Positions 1-5,983 of a stretch of DNA of 6,028 bases are shown here, in pieces. Positions within the stretch are counted from its first letter, which is position 1. Each line of letters starts with the position of its first letter. Origin of the DNA: an uncultured Prevotellaceae bacterium (GTDB lineage Bacteria; Bacteroidota; Bacteroidia; Bacteroidales; Bacteroidaceae); NCBI GenBank assembly GCA_958404085.1, contig CATXZX010000125.1, forward strand, positions 1-6,028, read 5' to 3'. Both the position numbers and the translations under genes were made by a program. The notes beneath the pieces are model-generated. The model did no database searches, was not told the DNA's origin, and was given only the letters and a program-made list of their open reading frames with translations.

Positions 1-23
1 CAAGGTCGATGTTATCATAACGG

Positions 24-167
24 ATGTATTTGTATGAAATACGTTTGACCAGCAGTACGTGTGGCGCGTCCTGTCGTTTCCTGACAACGGAGGAGGCCGG
101 AAAGTTTGCGGAGTCGGCTTCGCTTTTCCTGCACGAGAGGGTGGAGGCCGAACGGATAGAAGTGTAG
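24..167 (+). CDS. Possible small hypothetical protein, 47 aa
   Basis: An ATG at 24 opens a 47-codon frame ending in TAG at 165-167. I do not recognise a family. The translation begins MYLYEIRLTSS, contains a CGASC (Cys-x3-Cys) segment and ends in an amphipathic, charge-balanced helix-like stretch (FAESASLFLHERVEAERIEV) that reads like real protein. Third codon positions are GC-rich, as in the neighbouring genes. It is convergent with recO, with 13 bases between the two stops and no terminator between them. An in-frame TAA at 18-20 lies just upstream, so the ORF cannot be the tail of a longer protein in this frame unless there is a frameshift. No clear ribosome binding site is visible, which is usual here. 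It could be a coupled last gene of an operon entering from the left edge, or a chance ORF. Moderate to low confidence. Confidence 0.4.
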   Translation: MYLYEIRLTSSTCGASCRFLTTEEAGKFAESASLFLHERVEAERIEV

Positions 168-180
168 AAATGGCTGGGCG

Positions 181-909
181 TTATCTGTGAAACAAGTCCT
201 GGAGTACGGCGAGCGACTTCAGTGGCGGGAATGACGGAATGTGCAGCCTATAATAATCATTGATAAAGGTAAGCAGACGGTTGCGTTCCTCGTATGTAAA
301 AGAAAAGAGGTGCATCGTTTCGTAACGCATACGCATGAGCAGCGGTATGCGGTGAGCTTCGTCGGGCGTAATGCGGTGGTTGTGGAGCGGACATGCCGGA
401 ACAAAACAGCTGTTGAGCATGTCGAACCAGTATCCCGGGTCGGCATGTTCCGTATTGGGGTAGAAACCGAGAAAACGTGACAACTGCATAAGAAAGACCA
501 GGTGGAAATTGGTAAAACGGGCCTCGCAGGTGTCCAGCCATTGTATGGAGTTGGAAATATAGTCGAAAATCGGGCCTCCGTTGTGTTCCTCGCGTAGAGC
601 ATAACAAAGAAATTCGGACAGGAAGAGGGCCGTTGCCGTCTTATAAGGATGATAGGGAATGGAGACGAGCGGAATATGGCATCGGACGGCCTTGATGCGC
701 TGGAGGGAGGCTGTCGGCCGGTGGTTCCAGTGGAGTTCGAGCAAGGCAAGCGGCCGGAATAATACGTTTTTGATTCCGGCCCGCGGCGAACGCGGTATGT
801 TGACGAGGAAAGGGACACGGCCGTATTGGCGCGTGAATACTTCTACAATGTTTGCGCGATCGTTATATTTCAGTGAGCGGAGGACAATCGCTTCCGATTC
901 GGTCAGCAT
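181..909 (-). CDS. recO: DNA repair protein RecO
   Basis: RecO is the recombination mediator of the RecFOR pathway. It binds ssDNA and SSB, works with RecR to load RecA on gapped DNA, and anneals complementary strands in the cytoplasm. The 242 residues match the usual family length of about 240. The N-terminal part (about 1-80) has the OB-fold pattern beginning TESEAIVLRSLKYNDRANIVEVFT. A helical middle follows, and the C-terminus carries the signature YYRLHIPSFPPLKSLAVLQ (219-237). The canonical four-cysteine zinc finger is absent; the corresponding region has only C168, C173, H176 and H178, so metal binding is doubtful. The ATG at 909-907 fits the conserved N-terminus and lies about 20 bases after a -7 box. 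The gene is divergent from tRNA-Glu/rpsT. Family assignment is firm. Confidence 0.95.
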   Translation of the reverse strand: MLTESEAIVLRSLKYNDRANIVEVFTRQYGRVPFLVNIPRSPRAGIKNVLFRPLALLELHWNHRPTASLQRIKAVRCHIPLVSIPYHPYKTATALFLSEFLCYALREEHNGGPIFDYISNSIQWLDTCEARFTNFHLVFLMQLSRFLGFYPNTEHADPGYWFDMLNSCFVPACPLHNHRITPDEAHRIPLLMRMRYETMHLFSFTYEERNRLLTFINDYYRLHIPSFPPLKSLAVLQDLFHR

Positions 910-928
910 ATCGTTTTTTCTTTTTCTG

Positions 929-936
929 CAAAGCTA
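929..936 (-). promoter_or_regulatory. recO promoter -7 box
   Basis: Read on the minus strand this is TAGCTTTG, a perfect match to the Bacteroidota sigma-ABfr -7 consensus TAnnTTTG. It ends 19 bases before the recO ATG, so the leader would be only about 12-14 nt. I see no convincing -33 TTG at the expected spacing; the upstream stretch is simply A/T-rich. The assignment rests on the -7 match and its position. Confidence 0.65.
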
Positions 937-1061
937 CTGTTTTTTTCGTATTTAAGGAGAAAATAGCGATAGGTTTGGAGACAATACGTGCCGAAAAAGG
1001 CTGAAAGAAGGATTGGAAAGAAGAAAAATGAGATGAGACGATATTTTTTTTACGAAATGTT

Positions 1062-1091
1062 TTGCGGAAATGAAAATATGCCGTATCTTTG
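1062..1091 (+). promoter_or_regulatory. Promoter of the tRNA-Glu/rpsT unit
   Basis: TTG at 1062-1064 (within TTTTG) and TATCTTTG at 1084-1091 are separated by 19 bases. This matches the Bacteroidota consensus (-33 TTG, 19-21 bases, -7 TAnnTTTG) in full. Transcription would start near 1097, about 45 bases before the tRNA. It is the best promoter in the window and the only one seen upstream of both the tRNA and rpsT. Confidence 0.85.
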
Positions 1092-1115
1092 CACTCGCAA
1101 AAAGGCCAAAAGCCA

Positions 1116-1135
1116 GTTGCTTAGTGAAAGCTAAC
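1116..1135 (+). other. Hairpin in the tRNA-Glu 5' leader
   Basis: GTTGCTT (1116-1122) can pair with AAGC-AAC (1128-1131 and 1133-1135), with one bulged T at 1132 and a five-base AGTGA loop, giving seven pairs. It sits 8 bases before the mature tRNA 5' end. It may simply be leader structure removed by RNase P. No known regulatory RNA family is recognised. Confidence 0.3.
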
Positions 1136-1143
1136 GAAATGGA

Positions 1144-1215
1144 GGCCCGTTCGTCTATCGGTTAGGACGAGAGATTTTCATTCTCTAAAGAGGAGTTCGA
1201 CTCTCCTACGGGCTA
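1144..1215 (+). tRNA. tRNA-Glu (anticodon TTC)
   Basis: The full cloverleaf can be folded by eye. The acceptor stem pairs 1144-1150 with 1208-1214, with a G-U first pair. The D stem is GTCT/GGAC (1153-1156, 1165-1168). The anticodon stem is AGAGA/TCTCT (1170-1174, 1182-1186), with anticodon TTC at 1177-1179 after T33. The T stem is AGGAG/CTCCT around the loop TTCGACT (1196-1202). A1215 is the discriminator base. CCA is not encoded (CAA follows) and must be added enzymatically. The gene decodes GAA/GAG. rpsT begins 21 bases further on with no terminator or promoter between, so the two are probably cotranscribed. Confidence 0.97.
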
Positions 1216-1236
1216 CAAATAAAAAGATACGAAATA

Positions 1237-1491
1237 ATGGCAAATCATAAATCTTCTGAAAAGAGATATCGTCAGGAGCGTAAGAGAAGACTCCATAACC
1301 GTTATTACGGTAAGACGATGCGTAACGCAGTTCGTAAGTTGCGTGCGACGACTGAGAAAGAGGCTGCTGTAGCTTTGCTTCCGGTTGTACAGAAAATGTT
1401 GGATAAATTGGCGAAGATAAACGTTATTCATAAGAATAAGGCTTCTAACCTGAAATCCAGTTGCATGATGCACGTAAATCGTTTGGGCTAA
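1237..1491 (+). CDS. rpsT: 30S ribosomal protein S20
   Basis: S20 is a primary binder of 16S rRNA and is needed for 30S assembly. The 84-residue product is typical in length. It is strongly basic and begins MANHKSSEKRYRQERKRR, the characteristic helical, Arg/Lys-rich N-terminus. The C-terminal helical part contains the family motif around KINVIHKNKAS (residues about 60-70). The ATG at 1237 is the only sensible start. It lies 21 bases after tRNA-Glu, preceded by an A-rich leader without a Shine-Dalgarno sequence, as is common for ribosomal genes in Bacteroidota. The gene is expressed from the promoter upstream of the tRNA and ends at the strong terminator at 1512. Confidence 0.97.
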   Translation: MANHKSSEKRYRQERKRRLHNRYYGKTMRNAVRKLRATTEKEAAVALLPVVQKMLDKLAKINVIHKNKASNLKSSCMMHVNRLG

Positions 1492-1511
1492 AAGTTCATA
1501 AGAATTATATT

Positions 1512-1557
1512 AGATCGAGGTCGATTCTTTACAGAAGAGTCGACCTCGGTCTTTTTT
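1512..1557 (+). terminator. Intrinsic terminator after rpsT
   Basis: The arms 1512-1529 and 1535-1552 form an 18-bp stem containing the core CGAGGTCGA/TCGACCTCG and two G-U pairs, around a five-base loop (TACAG). A run of six T follows at 1552-1557, and a second T-run lies slightly further on. It starts 20 bases after the rpsT stop and separates this unit from gyrB. Confidence 0.93.
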
Positions 1558-1640
1558 GTAAAGCGTTTTTTTGTAAGGCAAAAGGTTACTTTTTCCATTC
1601 TTTTTCCGAAAACAAAGCGGTGTCTTCCAATGGAAATGAT

Positions 1641-1648
1641 TATCTTTG
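1641..1648 (+). promoter_or_regulatory. gyrB promoter -7 box
   Basis: TATCTTTG is a perfect TAnnTTTG -7 element, identical to the one upstream of tRNA-Glu. It lies 19 bases before the first gyrB ATG (1668) and 28 before the second (1677). No TTG is found at the matching -33 position, so the upstream element is weak or absent. Confidence 0.7.
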
Positions 1649-1667
1649 TACTTACGAAAAATAACAA

Positions 1668-3632
1668 ATGAAACCGATGGAAGAAGAACAAAAAAACGAA
1701 TCTACTTATTCCGCCAGTAATATTCAGGTGCTGGAAGGACTGGAGGCTGTGCGCAAGCGTCCGGCAATGTATATAGGCGATATCAGTGAAAAAGGTTTGC
1801 ATCATCTTGTTTATGAAACGGTGGACAACTCCATTGATGAGGCGCTGGCAGGATATTGTACGCACATAGAAGTGACGATTTGCGAAGACGGTTCCATTAT
1901 AGTACAGGATAACGGTCGTGGAATACCGGTCGATATACATGCAAAAGAGGGTAAATCTGCGCTCGAGGTCGTTATGACGGTGTTGCATGCCGGCGGAAAG
2001 TTCGATAAAGGATCTTATAAGGTTTCTGGTGGTCTGCACGGTGTGGGTGTTTCGTGTGTGAATGCCCTTTCGAGCCGAATGCTTTCCCAAGTCTTCCGTG
2101 ATGGAAAAATCTATCAGCAGGAATATGCTAACGGAAAACCTCAGTACGATGTGAAAGTAGTGGGCGAAACCGAATTGCGCGGGACACGCCAACAGTTCTG
2201 GCCCGATGCAACGATATTTACCACGACAACTTATAAATATGATATATTGGCCAACCGGATGCGTGAACTCGCGTTCTTGAATGCCGGAATAACCATTACG
2301 CTGAGCGACCTGCGCCCGGATGATGAAGGAAATACGCGGACCGAGGTCTTTCATTCGAAAGATGGCTTGCGCGAGTTCGTACGTTATGTCGACAGCAGCC
2401 GAATCCATCTTTTCGATGACGTGATTTATTTGAATACAAAGAAGCAGGATGTACCCATTGAGGTGGCTATCATGTATAATACATCGTATAGCGAGAACAT
2501 CCACTCGTATGTAAATAATATCAATACGATTGAAGGCGGAACTCATTTGGCCGGTTTCAGAATGGCATTGACACGTGTTTTGAAAAAATATGCGGAGGAA
2601 ACGGCAGCCAAGACGCTTGAGAAATCGAAAGTAGAGATTGCGGGAGAAGATTTCCGCGAGGGCTTGACAGCTGTAATATCCATCAAAGTTGCAGAACCTC
2701 AGTTCGAAGGACAAACCAAGACAAAATTGGGAAACAGCGAGGTGACCGGAGCTGTACAACAGGCTGTCAGCGAGGCCTTGGGTAACTACCTGGAGGAACA
2801 TCCGAAGGAGGCGAAACTGATTGTAGACAAGGTGATTCTGGCAGCGACGGCCCGTATTGCCGCCCGTAAGGCCCGGGAAAGCGTTCAGCGCAAGAGCCCG
2901 ATGACAGGAGGAGGCCTGCCCGGAAAACTGGCAGACTGCTCGGACAAAGACCCGGTTAACTGCGAATTGTTCCTTGTCGAGGGAGATTCGGCCGGCGGCT
3001 CAGCGAAACAGGGACGTAACCGTTTTACGCAGGCTATTTTGCCCTTGCGTGGAAAAATCCTGAACGTTGAAAAGGCCATGTGGCACAAGGCTTTCGAAAG
3101 TGACGAAGTAAATAACATCATCCAAGCCCTCGGTATACGTTTCGGTTTGGGAGAAGACAGCAAAGAAGCCAACATCGAAAAACTGCGTTACCACAAAATC
3201 ATTATTATGACCGATGCCGACGTCGATGGTTCGCACATCGACACTCTTATCATGACGCTTTTCTATCGTTACATGCCGCAATTGATTCAGGAGGGGCATC
3301 TTTATATCGCTACACCGCCGCTTTATCGTTGTAAGAAAGGAAATGTGGAGGAATATTGCTATAACGATGTGGATCGCCAGCGCTTTATTGACAAATATGG
3401 CGACGGTAATGAAAAAAGTATCCTTACCCAGCGTTACAAAGGTTTGGGAGAGATGAATCCGGCGCAGTTGTGGGAAACAACTATGGACCCCGAAACCCGT
3501 TTGCTGAAGCAGGTAACGATTGAGAACGCAGCAGAGGCCGACTATATCTTCTCTATGCTGATGGGCGATGACGTTGGTCCTCGTCGCGATTTTATAGAAA
3601 GAAATGCAACTTACGCTAACATTGACGCATAA
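1668..3632 (+). CDS. gyrB: DNA gyrase subunit B
   Basis: GyrB is the ATPase subunit of gyrase (A2B2), which introduces negative supercoils ahead of forks and transcription. The product has 654 residues; its shortness relative to the E. coli protein reflects absence of the enterobacterial insertion near the TOPRIM domain. GHKL ATPase motifs: ETVDNSIDEALAG (50-62; catalytic Glu50, Mg-binding Asn54), DNGRGIPVD (81-89) and GGLHGVGVSCVNAL (121-134). Transducer: QTKTKLGN (349-356) with the ATP-contacting lysine. TOPRIM: EGDSAGGSAKQGR (438-450) and DADVDGSH (516-523), holding the acidic metal ligands. C-terminal: QRYKGLGEMNP (588-598). All catalytic residues are present, and GyrB-type motifs favour GyrB over ParE. 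Met1 (1668) and Met4 (1677) are both possible starts; the latter gives a longer leader. The gene is monocistronic, with its own promoter and terminator. Confidence 0.98.
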   Translation: MKPMEEEQKNESTYSASNIQVLEGLEAVRKRPAMYIGDISEKGLHHLVYETVDNSIDEALAGYCTHIEVTICEDGSIIVQDNGRGIPVDIHAKEGKSALEVVMTVLHAGGKFDKGSYKVSGGLHGVGVSCVNALSSRMLSQVFRDGKIYQQEYANGKPQYDVKVVGETELRGTRQQFWPDATIFTTTTYKYDILANRMRELAFLNAGITITLSDLRPDDEGNTRTEVFHSKDGLREFVRYVDSSRIHLFDDVIYLNTKKQDVPIEVAIMYNTSYSENIHSYVNNINTIEGGTHLAGFRMALTRVLKKYAEETAAKTLEKSKVEIAGEDFREGLTAVISIKVAEPQFEGQTKTKLGNSEVTGAVQQAVSEALGNYLEEHPKEAKLIVDKVILAATARIAARKARESVQRKSPMTGGGLPGKLADCSDKDPVNCELFLVEGDSAGGSAKQGRNRFTQAILPLRGKILNVEKAMWHKAFESDEVNNIIQALGIRFGLGEDSKEANIEKLRYHKIIIMTDADVDGSHIDTLIMTLFYRYMPQLIQEGHLYIATPPLYRCKKGNVEEYCYNDVDRQRFIDKYGDGNEKSILTQRYKGLGEMNPAQLWETTMDPETRLLKQVTIENAAEADYIFSMLMGDDVGPRRDFIERNATYANIDA

Positions 3633-3666
3633 TCCGCAGAGAAATATCTTTATATAGGTTTCCGGT

Positions 3667-3709
3667 GAAACAGGTGCCGTTCTTTTCGATTTGAGAACGA
3701 TCCTGTTTC
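3667..3709 (+). repeat. Large hairpin in the gyrB 3' region
   Basis: GAAACAGG (3667-3674) pairs with CCTGTTTC (3702-3709), and CGTTCT (3678-3683) pairs with AGAACG (3694-3699). They are separated by a small internal loop and capped by a loop of about 10 bases. The stem begins 34 bases after the gyrB stop and is followed by A-residues rather than T-residues, so it is not a standard intrinsic terminator on this strand. It may stabilise the 3' end of the mRNA. Structure is clear; role is inferred. Confidence 0.55.
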
Positions 3710-3737
3710 AAAAAAGAAGCCAGTAATTTAAAAACAG

Positions 3738-3773
3738 AAAAAAGAGTCCGTTCATTGCATCGGGCTCTTTTTT
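3738..3773 (+). terminator. Intrinsic terminator after gyrB
   Basis: The 13-bp arms 3738-3750 and 3761-3773 (AAAAAAGAGTCCG/CGGGCTCTTTTTT, one G-U pair) enclose a ten-base loop, and the 3' arm ends in six T. The mirrored A-run lets it work in both directions. It ends the gyrB transcript about 140 bases after the stop codon. Confidence 0.88.
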
Positions 3774-3818
3774 AGTTTATATACATTATTTTTATTCACT
3801 CCTTCCTGTTTCTATTGA

Positions 3819-4090
3819 TTCCTTTGGCCCTATATCCCGATGTTCGTCGATAAACAGTCTGGTCAACGTGCCCTTTTTATGAATGGAACGATTAAAGAAA
3901 ATCGGTTATTGTTCGATACTGGAATCGATGTTTACATTATCTCGTTACAGCAGGCCTTCCACGGTCTACGTTTGTTGTATGTTATAGTTTAACGAACCAT
4001 GAAGACGGAACTGTCGGCCTCGATTTGTTGGAATGTTTTCGGCGGGTTATACTTAATCTGAAAGAAATGTATCTGGAGGCGAAACCTTAA
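3819..4090 (+). pseudogene. Decayed retropepsin-like aspartic protease fragment
   Basis: Two short pieces in different frames look like the start and end of one clan AA (retropepsin-like) aspartic protease domain. Piece 1 is open from 3819, with ATGs at 3840 and 3879 and a TAA at 3990-3992. It reads ...RALFMNGTIKENRLLFDTG followed by IDVYIISLQQA, which resembles the family pattern of a beta strand, then DTG(A/S), then a hydrophobic Ile-Ser. Piece 2, in another frame and ending in TAA at 4088-4090, reads EDGTVGLDLLECFRRVILNL followed by KEMYLEAKP. This resembles the closing G-(L/I)-G-x-D-x-L ... (I/V)-D-(L/F)-K ... Y-L-E segment. Only about 100 bases separate DTG from GLD, where an intact domain usually has roughly twice that, so an internal deletion plus a frameshift is inferred. 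No promoter match, signal peptide or intact frame is seen. The relic lies between two terminators. Family assignment is by eye only; the rest of 3774-4145 holds nothing I recognise. Confidence 0.55.
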
Positions 4091-4145
4091 TCGGAAACGG
4101 GAAATCCGATGTGATGAAAAGTCGGGCGACGTTTGGAGATATTTG

Positions 4146-4198
4146 TACAAGCAAAAGAAAGCGCGGCAAAGTTCATGCCGCGCTTTCTTTTGCTTGTA
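4146..4198 (-). terminator. Terminator after the yidE-like gene (long perfect inverted repeat)
   Basis: A perfect 22-bp inverted repeat (4147-4168 and 4176-4197, one further T-A pair at 4146/4198) encloses a seven-base loop. Each arm has a GC-rich inner core (GCGCGGCA/TGCCGCGC) and an A-rich/T-rich outer part, so on the minus strand the 3' arm supplies the U-rich stretch CTTTCTTTT. It begins 15 bases beyond the stop of the leftward transporter gene. The symmetry makes bidirectional function possible. Confidence 0.85.
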
Positions 4199-4213
4199 TG
4201 TAAACTTTTTATG

Positions 4214-5938
4214 TCAGCCTGCTGCCGTACAAAGGAACAGGATGATGAGTTGGGCGGTGAGAATACGCAGGAACATGGCCAACGGATAAACCGTGGAGTA
4301 ACCTACGGCCGGAGCATCGTTGCCTGCAGTCTGGTTGGCAAAGGCCAAGGCGGGCGGGTCGGTACAGCTACCGGCAATAAGACCCATCAGAGTGAAATAA
4401 TTCAGTTTCAGTTTCAACCGGCCGATAGTTCCGATAATCAGAATCGGGATGACGGTGATAAGGAAACCGGTCCATACATATTTCAGACCATCGCCTGTTA
4501 CGACGGTGTCCCAGAAGGTAGCTCCGGCCTGTATACCTACGCTCGAAAGGAAAAGGATGAGTCCCACCTCGCGCAACATGAGGTTGGCACTGGTTGTCGT
4601 GTATGTAGTGATGTTGAACTTATAGCCGAACGCACCGATAAGGATGGCAACAACCAGCGGACCGCCGGCCAGACCGAGTTTGACGGGAATGGCGGCTCCG
4701 GGGATGGAGATGGGAATTTGTCCGACCAGGATACCGACCAGGATGCCGAAGAAAATGGCACCGACATTGGGTGCGTCGAGGCGTTTGATGGAGTTACCCA
4801 TGATGTTGGCTACGTGGTTTACGTTTTCTTCCGTACCGGTTGCCATGATGCGGTCACCGATTTGCAGGCGCAGGTTGCGGTCGGCAAAGAGGTCCATACC
4901 GGAGCGGGTGACACGCGTAACGTTTACGCCGTAGATGGAGCTGAAGTGCATTTCGCCGAATGTCTTTCCGTTTACTTCGGGTTTGGTTACAAGGATACGG
5001 CGCGATATGAGTTTCGAATCGGCGGCAATGGCGCTCTTCCAGTCAACGTCGAGTGCTTCGCCCAAAAGGAGCGTGATGGCCTCGGCCTCGGATTCGGCAC
5101 AGACAAGGTGTATGTCCATACCCATTTCCAGTTTCGTTTCACCGTTCGGGATAAACATCTCGCCGTCTTTGATGCAGCGCGAGCATACGAACTCGCGGTT
5201 CAGGAAACCGTGCAACTGCTGCAAAGTACGGCCTACGACCGCCTTGTTCGTGATGCGGATAACCAGGTGTTTCGGCGTGGCGTGCGGATTGCTCTCCTGT
5301 TCGTTGCGTATGCTTTCCTCTTCCTCCGAAAGTTTGATTTTACAGATGTAGCGAATGGCGATTGTAGCGCCGATGATGCCTACTACACCAAGCGGGTAGG
5401 CGCAGGCATAGCCCGATCCGATAGCCGGTATGTCGTCGGCCGAGAAGAAGCTGGACAATGCACCGTTGGCCGCGCCCAGACCTGGCGTGTTGGTCACGGC
5501 ACCGCAGAGAACACCTACCATCATCGGCAGATTCTTCGGGTTATTGGTATCGAACAGGCAATAATACAATACGAGCATTGTGGTGACGTTGAGCAGCACA
5601 AGCCCGATCGTAAGCAAGTTCATGCTCATACCGCCTTTGCGGAATGAGGCAAAAAAACTGGGTCCTACCTGAAGTCCGATGCAGTAAACAAACAGAATCA
5701 GGCCGAACTCTTTAACGAATTCGATGGTGGCGTGGGGTGCGGCGAGCGTGATGCCTGTTGCGGCCTTGAATACATGGCCGGCCACAATACCTGCGAACAG
5801 CACGAACGTAACTCCCAGCGAGATACCGCCAAGTTTGATTTTCCCGAGTTTGACTCCGATGCAGATAACCGCGGCGTACAGCACAACGATATGAGCAATG
5901 GAATCGGGATTTGTCAAAAGATTAATGAACCATTCCAT
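4214..5938 (-). CDS. YidE/AspT-family putative antiporter with two RCK_C domains
   Basis: Inner-membrane transporter of the aspartate:alanine exchanger (AAEx) family, which includes AspT and E. coli YidE/YbjL. The 574 residues are close to the family's 550-565. Numbering from the chosen Met, an N-terminal membrane block (about 8-200) holds the motif GAVTNTPGLGAAN (146-158). Two RCK_C/TrkA_C-like regulatory domains follow (about 222-294 and 310-382), then a second membrane block (about 390-572) with the matching motif GSCTDPPALAFAN (523-535). The halves are clearly repeated: FGLILFVYCIGLQVGPSFF (78-96) against VGLILFLSSVGIQAGATFW (458-476). The RCK_C domains suggest ligand control of transport; the substrate is unknown, and AspT-like exchange should not be assumed. 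The start is the ATG at 5938-5936 (MEWFINLL). An upstream TTG (5986) would add 16 residues but lies inside the promoter -7 box. The gene is monocistronic with its own terminator. Confidence 0.93.
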   Translation of the reverse strand: MEWFINLLTNPDSIAHIVVLYAAVICIGVKLGKIKLGGISLGVTFVLFAGIVAGHVFKAATGITLAAPHATIEFVKEFGLILFVYCIGLQVGPSFFASFRKGGMSMNLLTIGLVLLNVTTMLVLYYCLFDTNNPKNLPMMVGVLCGAVTNTPGLGAANGALSSFFSADDIPAIGSGYACAYPLGVVGIIGATIAIRYICKIKLSEEEESIRNEQESNPHATPKHLVIRITNKAVVGRTLQQLHGFLNREFVCSRCIKDGEMFIPNGETKLEMGMDIHLVCAESEAEAITLLLGEALDVDWKSAIAADSKLISRRILVTKPEVNGKTFGEMHFSSIYGVNVTRVTRSGMDLFADRNLRLQIGDRIMATGTEENVNHVANIMGNSIKRLDAPNVGAIFFGILVGILVGQIPISIPGAAIPVKLGLAGGPLVVAILIGAFGYKFNITTYTTTSANLMLREVGLILFLSSVGIQAGATFWDTVVTGDGLKYVWTGFLITVIPILIIGTIGRLKLKLNYFTLMGLIAGSCTDPPALAFANQTAGNDAPAVGYSTVYPLAMFLRILTAQLIILFLCTAAG

Positions 5939-5983
5939 AATTATAAAGGTATAAATACATGTTGAAATCGCGCTAAGCGGGTG

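Noticed and set aside
1..180. All three minus-strand frames are open downstream of recO, with an ATG at 18-16
   Set aside because: No frame has a credible start and a protein-like sequence together. The plus-strand 24-167 frame is more convincing. A gene starting at 18 on the minus strand would show only six codons here and cannot be judged.
219..818. 199-codon frame on the minus strand inside recO
   Set aside because: Same strand but a different frame from recO. The translation is Ser/Arg/Pro-rich and unlike any known protein, whereas the recO frame is clearly conserved.
1488..2801. 437-codon open frame on the minus strand across the gyrB 5' half
   Set aside because: It is antisense to an intact, fully conserved gyrB and its terminator region. 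It is rich in Cys, Phe, His and Arg without domain pattern, and has no promoter.
3667..3709. Hairpin considered as an intrinsic terminator for gyrB
   Set aside because: It is followed by A-residues, not T-residues. A proper terminator with a T-run lies further on at 3738-3773.
3819..3826. TTCCTTTG, a one-mismatch -7-like element before the protease relic
   Set aside because: It lacks the conserved A of TAnnTTTG and has no -33 partner, and the downstream frame is broken. It is not enough to call a promoter.
4146..4198. Inverted repeat considered as an integron attC or transposon end
   Set aside because: There is no integrase, transposase, target duplication or attC core motif nearby. Its position directly after the transporter stop fits a terminator better.
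4133..5647. 504-codon open frame on the plus strand
   Set aside because: It lies entirely antisense to the transporter gene and its terminator hairpin, has a low-complexity Gly/Asp/Gln-rich composition and no recognisable motif. It is a shadow created by the codon bias of the real gene.
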